Shown here one piece after another: positions 16,868 to 25,634 of a stretch of 64,000 nucleotides of DNA. The stretch is from positions 1 to 64,000 of the forward strand of contig JAUCGA010000015.1 in the NCBI GenBank assembly GCA_030377865.1. The letters run 5' to 3'. This DNA is from Anaerolineales bacterium HSG25 (lineage in GTDB: Bacteria > Chloroflexota > Anaerolineae > 4572-78 > J111). The translations under genes were made by a program, and so were the position numbers. Numbering within the stretch: the stretch's first letter is position 1; the number at the start of each line of letters is the position of its first letter. Under the pieces are notes generated by a model that saw nothing but the letters and a program-made list of their open reading frames with translations, was not told the origin of the DNA and did not search any database.

Positions 16868-16917
16868 ACGATTTGTCGAATCTTGCACTTGACAAATCGT
16901 TACAAACCCCCTATTCT
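16868..16917 (+). promoter_or_regulatory. Promoter with inverted-repeat operator over the -35 box
   Basis: TTGACA (16889), 17 bp, TATTCT (16912). ACGATTTGTC (16868-16877) and GACAAATCGT (16891-16900) form a perfect 10-bp inverted repeat covering the -35 box, a likely repressor site for the LysE gene. Confidence 0.6.
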
Positions 16918-16957
16918 GTTGCCATTACATCACACAAATTAACGACGGAGGAGATTT

Positions 16958-17599
16958 ATGTTCGACACAGCATCACTCATTATCTTTATAACCGCCGCAT
17001 TGGCTTTGTTACTGGCTCCGGGGCCAGCCGTGCTTTACATTGTGGCTCGTAGCCTTGAGCAGGGGCGCATGGCCGGCATTGTCTCGGCGTTTGGTATCGC
17101 TCTTGGCGCGGTGGTACATGTTATTTTTGCCGCCTTAGGGCTGTCCGCATTGTTGCTGAAAAGTGCGTTGGCCTTTAGTTTGGTCAAATATATGGGAGCG
17201 GCCTATCTCATTTATATCGGGATTCAGACGTTACGAAAAAAGACGGAACTGAACGAAGTAACTGAAATTGAGACCATGAGCTATTCCCGTATATTTACGC
17301 AGGGGTTTATTGTAAACCTCTTAAATCCCAAAACAGCTCTTTTCTTTTTGGCCTTTTTACCCCAATTTGTCTCTGTCGAGCGAGGCGTTGTCGCCATTCA
17401 GATTATTCTTTTGGGGACAATTTTTGTCGGTCTAGCCATTGTGAGCGATTCTTTATACGCTCTTATTGCGGGTACGGCTCGACACCTTTTGGTTGGAAAT
17501 ATAGCTGTAGCTCGTTCGCAGAAATACATGTCAGGCTCTATCTACATTTTGTTGGGGCTTACAACTGCTTTATCCGGCAATAGTAAAAGCATAGGTTAA
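16958..17599 (+). CDS. LysE/RhtB-family amino-acid exporter
   Basis: 213 residues with six predicted membrane segments. The N-terminal signature LLAPGPAVLYIVARSLEQGR and FIVNLLNPKTALFFLAFLPQF are characteristic of the RhtB/LysE translocator family, which exports amino acids or similar small molecules. GGAGGAG stands 6 nt before the ATG. Promoter and palindromic operator lie 40-90 bp upstream, so expression is probably controlled by a dimeric repressor or activator. Substrate unknown. Confidence 0.9.
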   Translation: MFDTASLIIFITAALALLLAPGPAVLYIVARSLEQGRMAGIVSAFGIALGAVVHVIFAALGLSALLLKSALAFSLVKYMGAAYLIYIGIQTLRKKTELNEVTEIETMSYSRIFTQGFIVNLLNPKTALFFLAFLPQFVSVERGVVAIQIILLGTIFVGLAIVSDSLYALIAGTARHLLVGNIAVARSQKYMSGSIYILLGLTTALSGNSKSIG

Positions 17600-17654
17600 A
17601 TATTCGTCTGCTATATTTTTATGATCGTTATAGGCACGTGGAAGAATTAAAATG

Positions 17655-17745
17655 GTAAATATTCAGTGAACTCGCCGGAAGGAACGTCAGAAACCCGATT
17701 TCTCAAAGAAATCGGGTTTCTAGGGCGGTTTTACTGAACTTTTAC
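17655..17745. repeat. Family E element (E1)
   Basis: GTAAATATTCAGT...ACTGAACTTTTAC ends and central ACCCGATTTCT/AGAAATCGGGT hairpin. No target duplication recognisable; it abuts truncated L1. Confidence 0.8.
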
Positions 17746-17937
17746 AATCAAAAAGCCCACGAATTGTCTTTTCAGAGGTGACTCATTCGCGTCAACTGGA
17801 TTAGCGGTCATATTCCGTACCTTCGCCAACTACTTTATGCGCGTAAATATTCAGTGAACTCGCCAGAAAGAGTGTCAGAAACCCGATTTCTTTAAGAAAT
17901 CGGGTTTCTAGGGCTACTGAACTTTTACTTATGCGCC
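17746..17937. repeat. Family L element (L1), interrupted by E2
   Basis: Reverse copy of the long L form at 44798, from ATCAAAAAGCCCACGAATTGTC to TTTATGCGC. E2 sits inside its last 10 bp. Confidence 0.7.
17843..17928. repeat. Family E element (E2) with 8-bp target duplication
   Basis: Flanked by TTATGCGC on both sides (17835-17842, 17929-17936). Inserted into the end of L1. Confidence 0.88.
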
Positions 17938-17973
17938 ACTTAGTACCCGACAGAAAATTTAGTCTGAACTAAT

Positions 17974-18032
17974 TAACACAGAGATTCACAGAGAAAAAGC
18001 GAACAAATTTTTCCTCCGTGAATCTCTGTGTT
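17974..18032. repeat. Family P hairpin
   Basis: AACACAGAGATTCACAGAG facing CTCCGTGAATCTCTGTGTT around an A-rich loop. A related half copy is at 27168-27205. Confidence 0.6.
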
Positions 18033-18113
18033 CCTGTTTTAGTCTTGTTCCAGTATCTTGTAGGAGAACCTTGGGATGATTATTTCTTTCCCTCTGCCAT
18101 ATTACAACAAGAG

Positions 18114-18146
18114 AGGCTGTCCTCACCACTGAGAACAGCCTTTTTT
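18114..18146 (+). terminator. Rho-independent terminator
   Basis: AGGCTGT, 14-nt loop, ACAGCCT and T6. It is 515 bp downstream of the LysE stop with repeats between. Confidence 0.55.
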
Positions 18147-18169
18147 GTGAAGGAATCCTTGTTCTGTAG

Positions 18170-18253
18170 TGGTCAGCTTGATGTTGAAAAGTAACGGGTT
18201 TGCGGCGCGTCGGTTTTCTAGCCGACGCGCCATTTTTAACATCAAGCTGACCA
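18170..18253. repeat. Family Q inverted repeat
   Basis: Outer arms TGGTCAGCTTGATGTTGAAAA and TTTTTAACATCAAGCTGACCA; inner GCGCGTCGG/CCGACGCGC hairpin. One arm recurs at 28337-28360. Confidence 0.7.
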
Positions 18254-18275
18254 CCATAAAGAAAACCTTATTCCT

Positions 18276-18375
18276 TAGGAATGAGGTTTTTTAACTTGTG
18301 CATGTTGGTCATGAGAGTGGTTCAATCTTTAAGATTGAACCACTCTGGAACGTGCAACTTAATTCCGAATCCTTA
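18276..18375. repeat. Family F element (F2), forming a stop codon
   Basis: TA-bounded: TAGGAATGAGG at left and CGAATCCTTA at right. On the minus strand the right end reads TAAGGATTCG; that TAA is the stop of the secreted metalloprotease gene. Confidence 0.75.
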
Positions 18376-21033
18376 CGGCAAGCTCACCTCAATTTTTCCC
18401 GTAATATCTTGATCAAGAATAAACGCCGTAACCTCAGCACTGGTACTAGACCCCGCATCAACACAGAGCGACAAAGTGACGTTACCGGTCAAGCCACCAT
18501 CTGAGCTATTGTGGACAAATCCATCCTCACTATCACTATAGTCGAACAGACCATCATTGTCCCCGCCGCCACTAAATCGGATGTTCGCCTCAAAATTGAA
18601 GACATTCGTATCTATAGCCGTGCTTGAACTATAATCATAACTGATTGTCCATGTCACCCCTTGGTCAACATTTTCTGTGCCAGTACAGGCCGCGCCGCTG
18701 GTATCAACCTGCATGTTGGTGATGGCATTATCACCAACGGGCGACGTGGTAGCGGTTGGTGTGGCGGTTGGAAATGCAGTCTCGGTGGTAGCGGTTGGCG
18801 TGGTGGTTGGAATTGCAGTCTCGGTGGTAGCGGTCGGGGTAACAGGGGTTGCTTCTGGAGTGGCCGTTGTTTGGTCGGTTGGCATGGATGTTGCCGTTGG
18901 GGTGATATATGGGTGCTCGTCCAACACGGTAAATAGTGTAAAGTGGTCGGTTGTATAAATCAACTCAGTATCAGTTTGAGAGACAATCTTAATTCCCTCA
19001 TCGCTCCAGGTTGAACCATTCCAATAATATGGGGCTGGATTAATTGTATTAGCTGGAATCTTAACCGTGATTTCGACGGGTAGGTTAAATGTCTCGATAG
19101 ATGGGTTGGTCGTCAGTTCAAAAAACAGGTCAAGCCCGATTTTGTTACCCAAAGGATGGGTGTTGGTTTGCCAGTTAAAAGTGGCCTCAGTCTCTTGGCT
19201 CACTGCTCCAATTGGGAATGAAACTGTTACTTGTTGGTTTACATCATTTGATTTGAGTGTTGTTTCTTGAGATGGAGATACAACTCTGGTGGTTGAGTTG
19301 TCTGGTGGGGTCACGTTGCCACGCAGAATCAGCGGTAAGTATGCTACCGGAACGATCTCTCCCGGTGGGTTGCTGGTTGGTGTAGCCGTCGGTTCGGTGC
19401 CATCACTTTGTTCGGTACTAAGCTGATAGGTGTTGATAGCACATGCCGCAGGGTTGGCTTCGGTAAATTGTTGATTGCTGATGACCGCGACGATGTTAAT
19501 CGCTCCGGCGGGTGGGGTATAGGTTAAACTTTGAGTCTCGTTCGCTTTTACGACTGCGCTAAAGGCTTGTACATCTAGCCCGGTGCCGGTATCGGCCACA
19601 ATACTGACTCGAAACTCGCCACCATTTTTGGCTTGCAGGCTGACCTTGTAGCTTCCGCTGGTCGGTAGCCCGACCCAATTGAGGGCATAATTATCCTTCA
19701 TACTCCCATCATAACTGCCCCCAATCGCCCCGATGGTGCCACTATCGGCAATTGGGTTGATTCTGTCCTGATAATTTTTATATCCTTCTGCCTCTTCATA
19801 ACAATATGGCGAGGCAGTAGAACACGATTTCATAAATCGAGAGGCGATGGCAAAATTATGGAAGGTATCGTTTAAGTTTGTTCCTTTCTGCACCAGAGCG
19901 TCATTATAGGAGGTCAGGGCCGTTTTACCGCTGTCTAGCCCCATAAAAAAGTTCTGGATAATATCTTTACCACTACCATCGGTGCTACTGTTTGCTCCGC
20001 CATTATGCTCGGCGGCATATCGGAAAAACATAAAGTTACGGTAAATGCCCGAACTATCATCCTCTGGGATGTTTGCATACTCTCCTAAACATTGTTGGGT
20101 AAAGGGTGGGTAAAGATATTCGTACTGCGTATTTCGGTCATCATAGACTTCATCCTCGATATAGGCCGCCGTTGATTCAAACCACATGGCATCTTCGGCG
20201 GGGTCTGCATCGCCATAAGCATTTTGCACGGCATGGAAATATTCATGAGCAATTGTACCCTCCATTAACCCTTTGGGGTCATCACTACTCGAATAATCGT
20301 ATCCCAACACCATGCAAGAGGCCCAAGCTTCGGCCTCTGTATTGGTTGTGTTCGGATTATCGCCCACAAACCCAACGTATATACTGCCGCCAGTAGTCAC
20401 ATAGGCCAATACCCCATCCTCTAACTGATCCGAAATCTGAATCGGATATTTATCCCACAGATTGCTTGTCGTTTGACAGGTCGCGTCTTGTTCGTCTTCA
20501 TTATCTGTACAAAATGGTGGTTTTGGCATGCCATATTGGTTGATAAGCACCTCATAAGAGTTATCTAAGGCCGTTTTATAATCCTCTATGGTCAATCCAT
20601 CACGAAGGTTTCCTGAATCATAGTTGATATGAAAATAGGTGCTATCGGTGTTCTCTGTCCCATCAGTCTGATCACACACCCCGCCAACCTGTTGGGCAAT
20701 AATGTCGGCCATCTCAGCCAATTCAGGACTGCTGGCTCGTTTATTACTCTGCACTGCCTGTTGGGTGGCATAAATTTCCTTAAGGTAGCGCGTTGGTGAC
20801 CAGCGCGCATCACTTTTGTATTGGCTTGGTAACGCATCAGGTTGATAAATCGCCTGCGTCAAATGGAGCAGACGCTGGTCGGCGGTAATCTCACCATTGG
20901 TAAAGGCTTGGTCAATCAAATTGCCGGTTGAGGCTGTTTGTGGTGCTTGAGCTTGTGTTTGGGTGACGGTCAAACTGGCAAACATGGTCACCGCTAAAAC
21001 AAAAAATAGGAATGTAACAACTTTGAACTTCAT
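18373..21033 (-). CDS. Secreted zinc-metalloprotease-like protein with multi-domain tail
   Basis: 886 residues with a signal peptide (LFFVLAVTMFASLTVTQTQAQA). The catalytic-type segment IAHEYFHAVQNAYGD gives HExxH (about 263), and WFESTAAYIEDEVYD supplies a downstream glutamate, the gluzincin pattern. Then come a pre-peptidase-like beta domain (about 450-550), VAYLPLILRG, a ZU5-like beta domain (about 600-720), a Thr/Ala/Pro linker and a C-terminal Ig-like domain. Start MKFKVV follows AAGGAG; the frame is open 36 codons further up. It is probably released or wall-bound and digests extracellular protein. The stop is made by repeat F2. Confidence 0.82.
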   Translation of the reverse strand: MKFKVVTFLFFVLAVTMFASLTVTQTQAQAPQTASTGNLIDQAFTNGEITADQRLLHLTQAIYQPDALPSQYKSDARWSPTRYLKEIYATQQAVQSNKRASSPELAEMADIIAQQVGGVCDQTDGTENTDSTYFHINYDSGNLRDGLTIEDYKTALDNSYEVLINQYGMPKPPFCTDNEDEQDATCQTTSNLWDKYPIQISDQLEDGVLAYVTTGGSIYVGFVGDNPNTTNTEAEAWASCMVLGYDYSSSDDPKGLMEGTIAHEYFHAVQNAYGDADPAEDAMWFESTAAYIEDEVYDDRNTQYEYLYPPFTQQCLGEYANIPEDDSSGIYRNFMFFRYAAEHNGGANSSTDGSGKDIIQNFFMGLDSGKTALTSYNDALVQKGTNLNDTFHNFAIASRFMKSCSTASPYCYEEAEGYKNYQDRINPIADSGTIGAIGGSYDGSMKDNYALNWVGLPTSGSYKVSLQAKNGGEFRVSIVADTGTGLDVQAFSAVVKANETQSLTYTPPAGAINIVAVISNQQFTEANPAACAINTYQLSTEQSDGTEPTATPTSNPPGEIVPVAYLPLILRGNVTPPDNSTTRVVSPSQETTLKSNDVNQQVTVSFPIGAVSQETEATFNWQTNTHPLGNKIGLDLFFELTTNPSIETFNLPVEITVKIPANTINPAPYYWNGSTWSDEGIKIVSQTDTELIYTTDHFTLFTVLDEHPYITPTATSMPTDQTTATPEATPVTPTATTETAIPTTTPTATTETAFPTATPTATTSPVGDNAITNMQVDTSGAACTGTENVDQGVTWTISYDYSSSTAIDTNVFNFEANIRFSGGGDNDGLFDYSDSEDGFVHNSSDGGLTGNVTLSLCVDAGSSTSAEVTAFILDQDITGKIEVSLP

Positions 21034-21079
21034 GAGTTTCTCCTTGAAATGTAGTAATAAATAGTTTTGATTTTTAAGT

Positions 21080-21111
21080 AAAAAGGGATGGCTTAAGCCA
21101 TCCCTTTTTAC
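21080..21111 (-). terminator. Terminator of the pentapeptide gene
   Basis: Perfect palindrome AAAAAGGGATGGCTTAAGCC and its complement, ending in TTTTT on both strands, between the pentapeptide stop and the metalloprotease start. Confidence 0.8.
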
Positions 21112-21141
21112 TTGTTGTTGGTTTATAACAGTATCGTACAA

Positions 21142-21572
21142 TTACTCGTGAGCTGTACCATCAGGCATAATTGTTCCGGTCAGATCCACCGAATCGCCCA
21201 ATGTATCTTGACCTAGTTTAGTACCTGTCAAATTCGCTTTACTTAAGGTGACACCGCTAAGAGAGGCCGCGCTCAAATCGGCTTGAGTAAGGTCAGCCTC
21301 GCTCAAGTCAACTCCTATGAGAGTGGCTTCGCTTAAATTGGCATTACTCAAATTCGCCTTGCTCAAATTTACACCAGCTAGACTAGCTTTACTCAAATTG
21401 GCCCCGCTGAAGTTGGCACCAGCCAAATCTGCATCGGCCAAAGTCAACTGGCTTAAGTCAGCATTGGAACAATCGGGTAAACAAGTAGGCAAATCAGAAG
21501 AGCAACCGATTATCAACAAACCGATAAATACCATAAGACAGATGCTACAAAAATTTTACTTCGATAGAACAT
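21142..21572 (-). CDS. Pentapeptide-repeat lipoprotein, apparent frameshift in the signal peptide
   Basis: From 21534 the frame gives 130 residues: a lipobox LIIGC, then about 17 pentapeptide units (A(D/N)LSx type: NADLSQLTLADADLAGANFS...), which fold into a right-handed quadrilateral helix. That frame starts with ATG but has no ribosome-binding site and no basic n-region. A strong AGGAGG followed by ATG at 21572 starts MFYRSKIF, a proper signal n-region, in a frame shifted by one. One missing base in the A4T5 run at 21549-21557, or a programmed -1 shift, would join the two into a normal lipoprotein signal. It may also be a sequencing error. Confidence 0.7.
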
Positions 21573-21677
21573 GATAATCCTCCTAATTTTGTAATTGGTA
21601 AAATACTGCACAATAAAACGAATCGCGGTTATCATACTCCAAAGTGCGGTTTTTTGCAAACGGATTATGTCGGATAT

Positions 21678-21710
21678 AAAAAAAGAGTAGTCTTATCGAC
21701 TACTCCTCTT
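21678..21710 (-). terminator. Terminator of the L,D-transpeptidase gene
   Basis: GAGTAGTC, 5-nt loop, GACTACTC, followed by CTTTTTTT-like T run on the minus strand, 55 bp after the stop at 21764. Confidence 0.8.
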
Positions 21711-21763
21711 TACTCAGAACAGGCTAAAGCACTGTTCTACGCAACACACAATATGTCCCACGC

Positions 21764-23371
21764 TCACGGCTGAATCTCCACAATCACCCCTGCCTCGGCC
21801 CAACTGAACAACTGCTCGGCATTTTCGGAGCTAATCAGGATACAGCCATAAGTGACTGGCCCACCCAGATTATTCGTCCACAATAACTGCGCTCCATCTC
21901 GACTGGGGAAACCATGAATCCCGTTCATGAAATCGGCGTAGGGTGCTGCCCGATAGATGCCCATAAAATAGGGCATCCACAAATTCCAGTTTTCGGCGTA
22001 GGCATTTTCTTGATGGGTTTGAATCTGGAAAATCCCCGGTGAGGTCGGACTAGAGGCGATGCCGGTGCTGGCCTCCCAAAGCCATTTCTCAGCCCCATCT
22101 TCATAAACCCACATTTTCTGCTCGCTGATGCTGACCACAATCCGCTTATGTGCCACAATCGGCAGAGGCAGAAGCATATCCGCCGAGGGGATGGTAATCA
22201 TCTGACCGACAGTTAAATTATTCCCAATCTCTGGATTGGCATTTTGCACCCAAGGGTAAGGAAAACCATGCTGATAAGCAATGCTAGAAATCGTGTCACC
22301 CGCTTGGACTTGGTACGGGTAGGAATTGTGATAGATTCGGGTATGGATGGTCGGCAAATCGTTGCTCAAGGCTTCAACTACGTTACCTGTCAACATCTCT
22401 ATATTCACATGCCGAGGCGTAGATAGTGCCGCTTGCTTGGTTAAAAACCGCTCAATATGACTGGAATCCAGTTCCCATACCAGTTTTGGTTGATTATCAG
22501 CAGTCAGGTCAAACTCAATCGCCTGCCCCCATAAAGCTCGATCCAATGTCCAACTTAGCCGCTCATCTAAAATCGGATCATACGCTTCAACCGTGATCTG
22601 TTTGGCTAACAGTTGATTGGCCTGCTCAACCGCATCTGAGACATCTGTCACCGCCGGTTGGATCGGTTGCAGGGCGATAGAGAGCGTGCCATTGGCGATC
22701 ACATTGGCCATGTTCTGACGCAAATCAGCCACGGTAGACGGAATGTTGATAGTCTGACCCGCTATCGCAGGCACAACCTCGACTTGACCAGCCATGACCC
22801 GAATATCGGCACTGGTCGGAGCGACAGCAAACTCAGGCGTTAAGTCAGTCAGATACTGCTCGGTCTGAGCCAAATCGAGTCGCCACACTGGGCTGAGTTC
22901 AATTTGCTGGTTGGCTTCCCACCATTCGCGCAACATCACCGGCGAGCGTCCTTGTCGATGGGCCGCTTGTATGGTGGCCGGTAGGTCAAGCATAATGCCC
23001 AATGCGGCTGGTGTGACCGGAATCGCTTGATTGGAACTGTTCAGGGTGATGCTCTGTTGTTGCCACCGTTGCTCCAATCGAATCATGGCCTCACCTTGTG
23101 GCAAACCGCCAATATCAATCCCCGACACGGTTACGCCGGGTATAATTAGGTCACTCTGATGAAGGAAAACCAACCCGACTGCCAGAAATAGAATCACCGC
23201 AATCAGCGTCCCCAATCCGCCTCCGACTAACAACCACAATAGACCACGTATCCATGACGCACCGCGTGACCGTTCTTCTTGATAGGCTGGTGAACGATTT
23301 GGACGAGGAAATCCCCGAATAACTCGACTTGGAATGGTGGCCGCGCTGGCCCAGTTTTGTTTGATAGACAT
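21764..23371 (-). CDS. Membrane-anchored L,D-transpeptidase with LysM and peptidoglycan-binding domains
   Basis: 535 residues. One membrane helix (about 43-70), then two VanW-type peptidoglycan-binding_4 domains (VTVSGIDIGGL..., about 80-315), a LysM repeat (YQVQAGDTISSIAYQHG, about 350) and a C-terminal YkuD domain (about 400-533) with HGFP and the catalytic VTYGCILIS cysteine. It cross-links or anchors to peptidoglycan stems outside the membrane. The start MSIKQNW has AGGGG upstream; a longer frame to 23488 is open but unlike coding sequence. It implies a peptidoglycan-containing wall. Confidence 0.92.
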   Translation of the reverse strand: MSIKQNWASAATIPSRVIRGFPRPNRSPAYQEERSRGASWIRGLLWLLVGGGLGTLIAVILFLAVGLVFLHQSDLIIPGVTVSGIDIGGLPQGEAMIRLEQRWQQQSITLNSSNQAIPVTPAALGIMLDLPATIQAAHRQGRSPVMLREWWEANQQIELSPVWRLDLAQTEQYLTDLTPEFAVAPTSADIRVMAGQVEVVPAIAGQTINIPSTVADLRQNMANVIANGTLSIALQPIQPAVTDVSDAVEQANQLLAKQITVEAYDPILDERLSWTLDRALWGQAIEFDLTADNQPKLVWELDSSHIERFLTKQAALSTPRHVNIEMLTGNVVEALSNDLPTIHTRIYHNSYPYQVQAGDTISSIAYQHGFPYPWVQNANPEIGNNLTVGQMITIPSADMLLPLPIVAHKRIVVSISEQKMWVYEDGAEKWLWEASTGIASSPTSPGIFQIQTHQENAYAENWNLWMPYFMGIYRAAPYADFMNGIHGFPSRDGAQLLWTNNLGGPVTYGCILISSENAEQLFSWAEAGVIVEIQP

Positions 23372-23484
23372 AGAATGATACCCCTGTGTTATGAGTGATA
23401 AGTGATGAGTGAGGTGTAAAAAACCGCCAGTAAAGAAATTTGTACCTTGACGGTGAGATAATTTACGTTTCACGTTTTTACGCC

Positions 23485-24249
23485 TCACGCTGTTATCTTC
23501 TTAACGTCTAGCACCACGATTTTGTTCCCTTCATTCCCTTCATTTCCTTTGTTCTCTTCAACTTGCCATTGCAAATCAAAGTCGAGCAATTTGATGCCGA
23601 AGTGGTTTTTTTGTGGCTTTGTACCATAATATGCGGGGCGAGGGTCATCCTTCAATATCTGGCTTACCAAACGCCTAAAATTAGGATAAATAGTCTGCTC
23701 TATTTCCTGACAAACTGCTTCTGCGGACGGAGTAAATTCGATGGTCATGGTTTCGGCGGGGGGTGAGGGGGCAAATCCGCCGGTGGCTATGGGGATGCTG
23801 TCGCTGTAGGGGAGGTAGGGTTTGATGTCGATGATCGGCGTTCCGTCCAATAAATCGACCCCGCCAAGCTGTAACACCAGCTTGCCAGATTCCTGACCAT
23901 AGCCCAACAGTTCAACCGCCGATAGTCCCACAGAATTCGGACGGTAGGTGGAACGCGTGGCGAACACACCGAGTCGTTTGTTACCCCCCAAACGTGGTGG
24001 GCGCACGGTCGGCTTCCAGTTTTTACGTTGCTTGTTTTGCGGTGTTTGATTCCCATGAAAGATAAAAAGTAACCAGACATGGGAGAATCCGTCCAAGCCA
24101 GTTAAGGCTTCGGGACGGTTGTAGGGGGGGAGTAGTTCGAGCGTGGCGCGGGCCGAGGGAGCGAGTCCGGCTTGGCGGGGGATGCCGAACTTTTCTTTGA
24201 AGCATGAATGGATAATGCCGATGGGTTGCATGGTGTGGGGCATGGGCAT
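23485..24249 (-). CDS. trmO: tRNA (N6-threonylcarbamoyladenosine37-N6)-methyltransferase
   Basis: 254 residues of the TrmO/YaeB family (UPF0066), which methylates t6A at position 37 of tRNA-Thr using SAM. Signature parts: PIGIIHSCFKEKFGIPRQAGL, LDGFSHVWLLFIFH, VRPPRLGGNKRLGVFATRS, RPNSVGLSAVEL and the C-terminal DDPRPAYYG, which contacts tRNA. It begins MPMPHTMQ, with GGAGAG upstream. Near the C-terminus a short KGNEGNEGN tract comes from a DNA triplet expansion. It is in line with the downstream transpeptidase gene but 113 bp apart. Confidence 0.93.
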   Translation of the reverse strand: MPMPHTMQPIGIIHSCFKEKFGIPRQAGLAPSARATLELLPPYNRPEALTGLDGFSHVWLLFIFHGNQTPQNKQRKNWKPTVRPPRLGGNKRLGVFATRSTYRPNSVGLSAVELLGYGQESGKLVLQLGGVDLLDGTPIIDIKPYLPYSDSIPIATGGFAPSPPAETMTIEFTPSAEAVCQEIEQTIYPNFRRLVSQILKDDPRPAYYGTKPQKNHFGIKLLDFDLQWQVEENKGNEGNEGNKIVVLDVKKITA

Positions 24250-24315
24250 GAAATCTCTCCGCGTGCTTCTGATTTTTGGTAGTGCGGAAGTAATGATATG
24301 AATGATATGCACATA

Positions 24316-25512
24316 TCAGGTAGTTAAGTGGTCAAACTCGGCTATATCGTTTACCTCCAATGCTTTATCCAGCCATTTCTCTAAGAGTTTAAGGTCGGTA
24401 GTCGTCTCGATGCGCCGAACTAGTATTTTAGGAACGGTAGTAAAACGGTGGCGCAATAAACGAAGTAAGGTTTGTAAAAGTTGTTGTTTATGTTTTTCCT
24501 GTTCAGCAACGAATAGGGCTTGTTGTTTTTCCTGTTCAGCCAGTAAGGCTTGTTGTTTCTCACGTTCAGCCAGTAAGGCTTGTTGTTTCTCACGTTCAGC
24601 CAGTAAGGCTTGTTGTTTCTCACGTTCAGCCAGTAAGGCTTGTTGTTTCTCACGTTCAGCCAGTAAGGCTTGTTGTTTCTCGCGTTCAGCTAGTAAGGCT
24701 TGTTGTTTCTCACGTTCAGCCAGTAAGGCTTGTTGTTTCTCACGTTCAGCAATGAGTACGACCTGTTGTTCAGCCAACAGCGTCTGAAACGCGGGGGATT
24801 TCTGAATCAGCACGGTGTCGGTTATTAGGGGCATTAATCGCTCCCCAACATCTTGTATGATAAACTCTAGGTTTTCTTTGGTGATGTAAGCACTTTCAGC
24901 CATAGTTATTTCCTCCTTAGTTATCGTCGGGCGGACGATATAAGCATAATGTAGATAGATATGATAGGCTGTATCAGCCATGATTTCCTGTAAAAACTGT
25001 CGAAACTTCTGTTCTGATGAGGCGAACAACAGGAGAGGATAGTTTTTCGGTATCAACGGTAGTTCGTTGACCACAATAATAAGGGTGGGTGGCTGTTCGT
25101 TCCCCAAATAATATCCGGGTTTGATTGCTTGAAAACCAAACATACTCGTTTGCAGGAGTTTGTTTGGTTTACCAGCACAAACAATTGAGACACTCATCTG
25201 AGGAGGCAACAATTGATGTTCACTCATGTAAAACATGCTTCGTCCTCTGATGAGTTGATAGCCCGCAATATGCAGACGGTCTGCTTTTCCTTTGAACTCA
25301 ATTTGATTATGCTCAGCGAACCGAATGAACGACGTTTGTTGTGCTAGCCGTTTTTGGTCTGCGGGATGTGGCAGTTCAATCACCACATCAATCGTTCGTG
25401 GCAAACGGCTCACCTCAACCTCGGTTTGGGGGGTAAAATTTAGGGTTTGGCCTAATGAAACCAGTATCTGTTTGAAGAGTGGGTCTAACTCAGTCCGTTC
25501 AGTTGTTGCCAT
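24316..25512 (-). CDS. Unknown protein with a decapeptide coiled-coil repeat
   Basis: 398 residues. The N-terminal 190 residues look like a compact alpha/beta domain; IDVVIELP and QIEFKGKAD could be a D...ExK nuclease-like pair, but this is weak. A central segment ends around 245. Seven near-perfect AEREKQQALL units (about 255-325) and two looser ones follow, predicted as one long charged coiled coil. A C-terminal helical part (LLRLLRHRFTTVPKIL...) closes it; such tails with a short 'LEKWLDKAL' helix occur in Rpn/PD-(D/E)XK-like proteins of cyanobacteria and Chloroflexota. Function unknown. Confidence 0.65.
   Translation of the reverse strand: MATTERTELDPLFKQILVSLGQTLNFTPQTEVEVSRLPRTIDVVIELPHPADQKRLAQQTSFIRFAEHNQIEFKGKADRLHIAGYQLIRGRSMFYMSEHQLLPPQMSVSIVCAGKPNKLLQTSMFGFQAIKPGYYLGNEQPPTLIIVVNELPLIPKNYPLLLFASSEQKFRQFLQEIMADTAYHIYLHYAYIVRPTITKEEITMAESAYITKENLEFIIQDVGERLMPLITDTVLIQKSPAFQTLLAEQQVVLIAEREKQQALLAEREKQQALLAEREKQQALLAEREKQQALLAEREKQQALLAEREKQQALLAEREKQQALLAEQEKQQALFVAEQEKHKQQLLQTLLRLLRHRFTTVPKILVRRIETTTDLKLLEKWLDKALEVNDIAEFDHLTT
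24511..24750. repeat. 30-bp coding minisatellite
   Basis: Seven 30-bp units at 24541-24750 differing at two positions only, plus a degenerate unit at 24511-24540. The unit length keeps the frame, so copy number can change without a frameshift. Confidence 0.95.
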
Positions 25513-25634
25513 GGTGTTGCCTTGTTTTGCTAGGATGATTGCCGATACCCTTATTATATATGGTTTGCCGAGTAAATAAAAATACTCGATTCTCGCAAGA
25601 TAGGTTGCATGGTGTGGAGCATGGAAATTCTCCT

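Noticed and set aside
18661-18958. Gly/Val-rich open frames on the plus strand
   Set aside because: Antisense of the Thr/Ala/Pro linker of the secreted metalloprotease.
24511-24750. Regular 30-bp repeats as a possible CRISPR or origin iterons
   Set aside because: Contiguous, in frame, and encode a decapeptide within a long protein; the antisense Cys/Ser-rich frame there is only a shadow.
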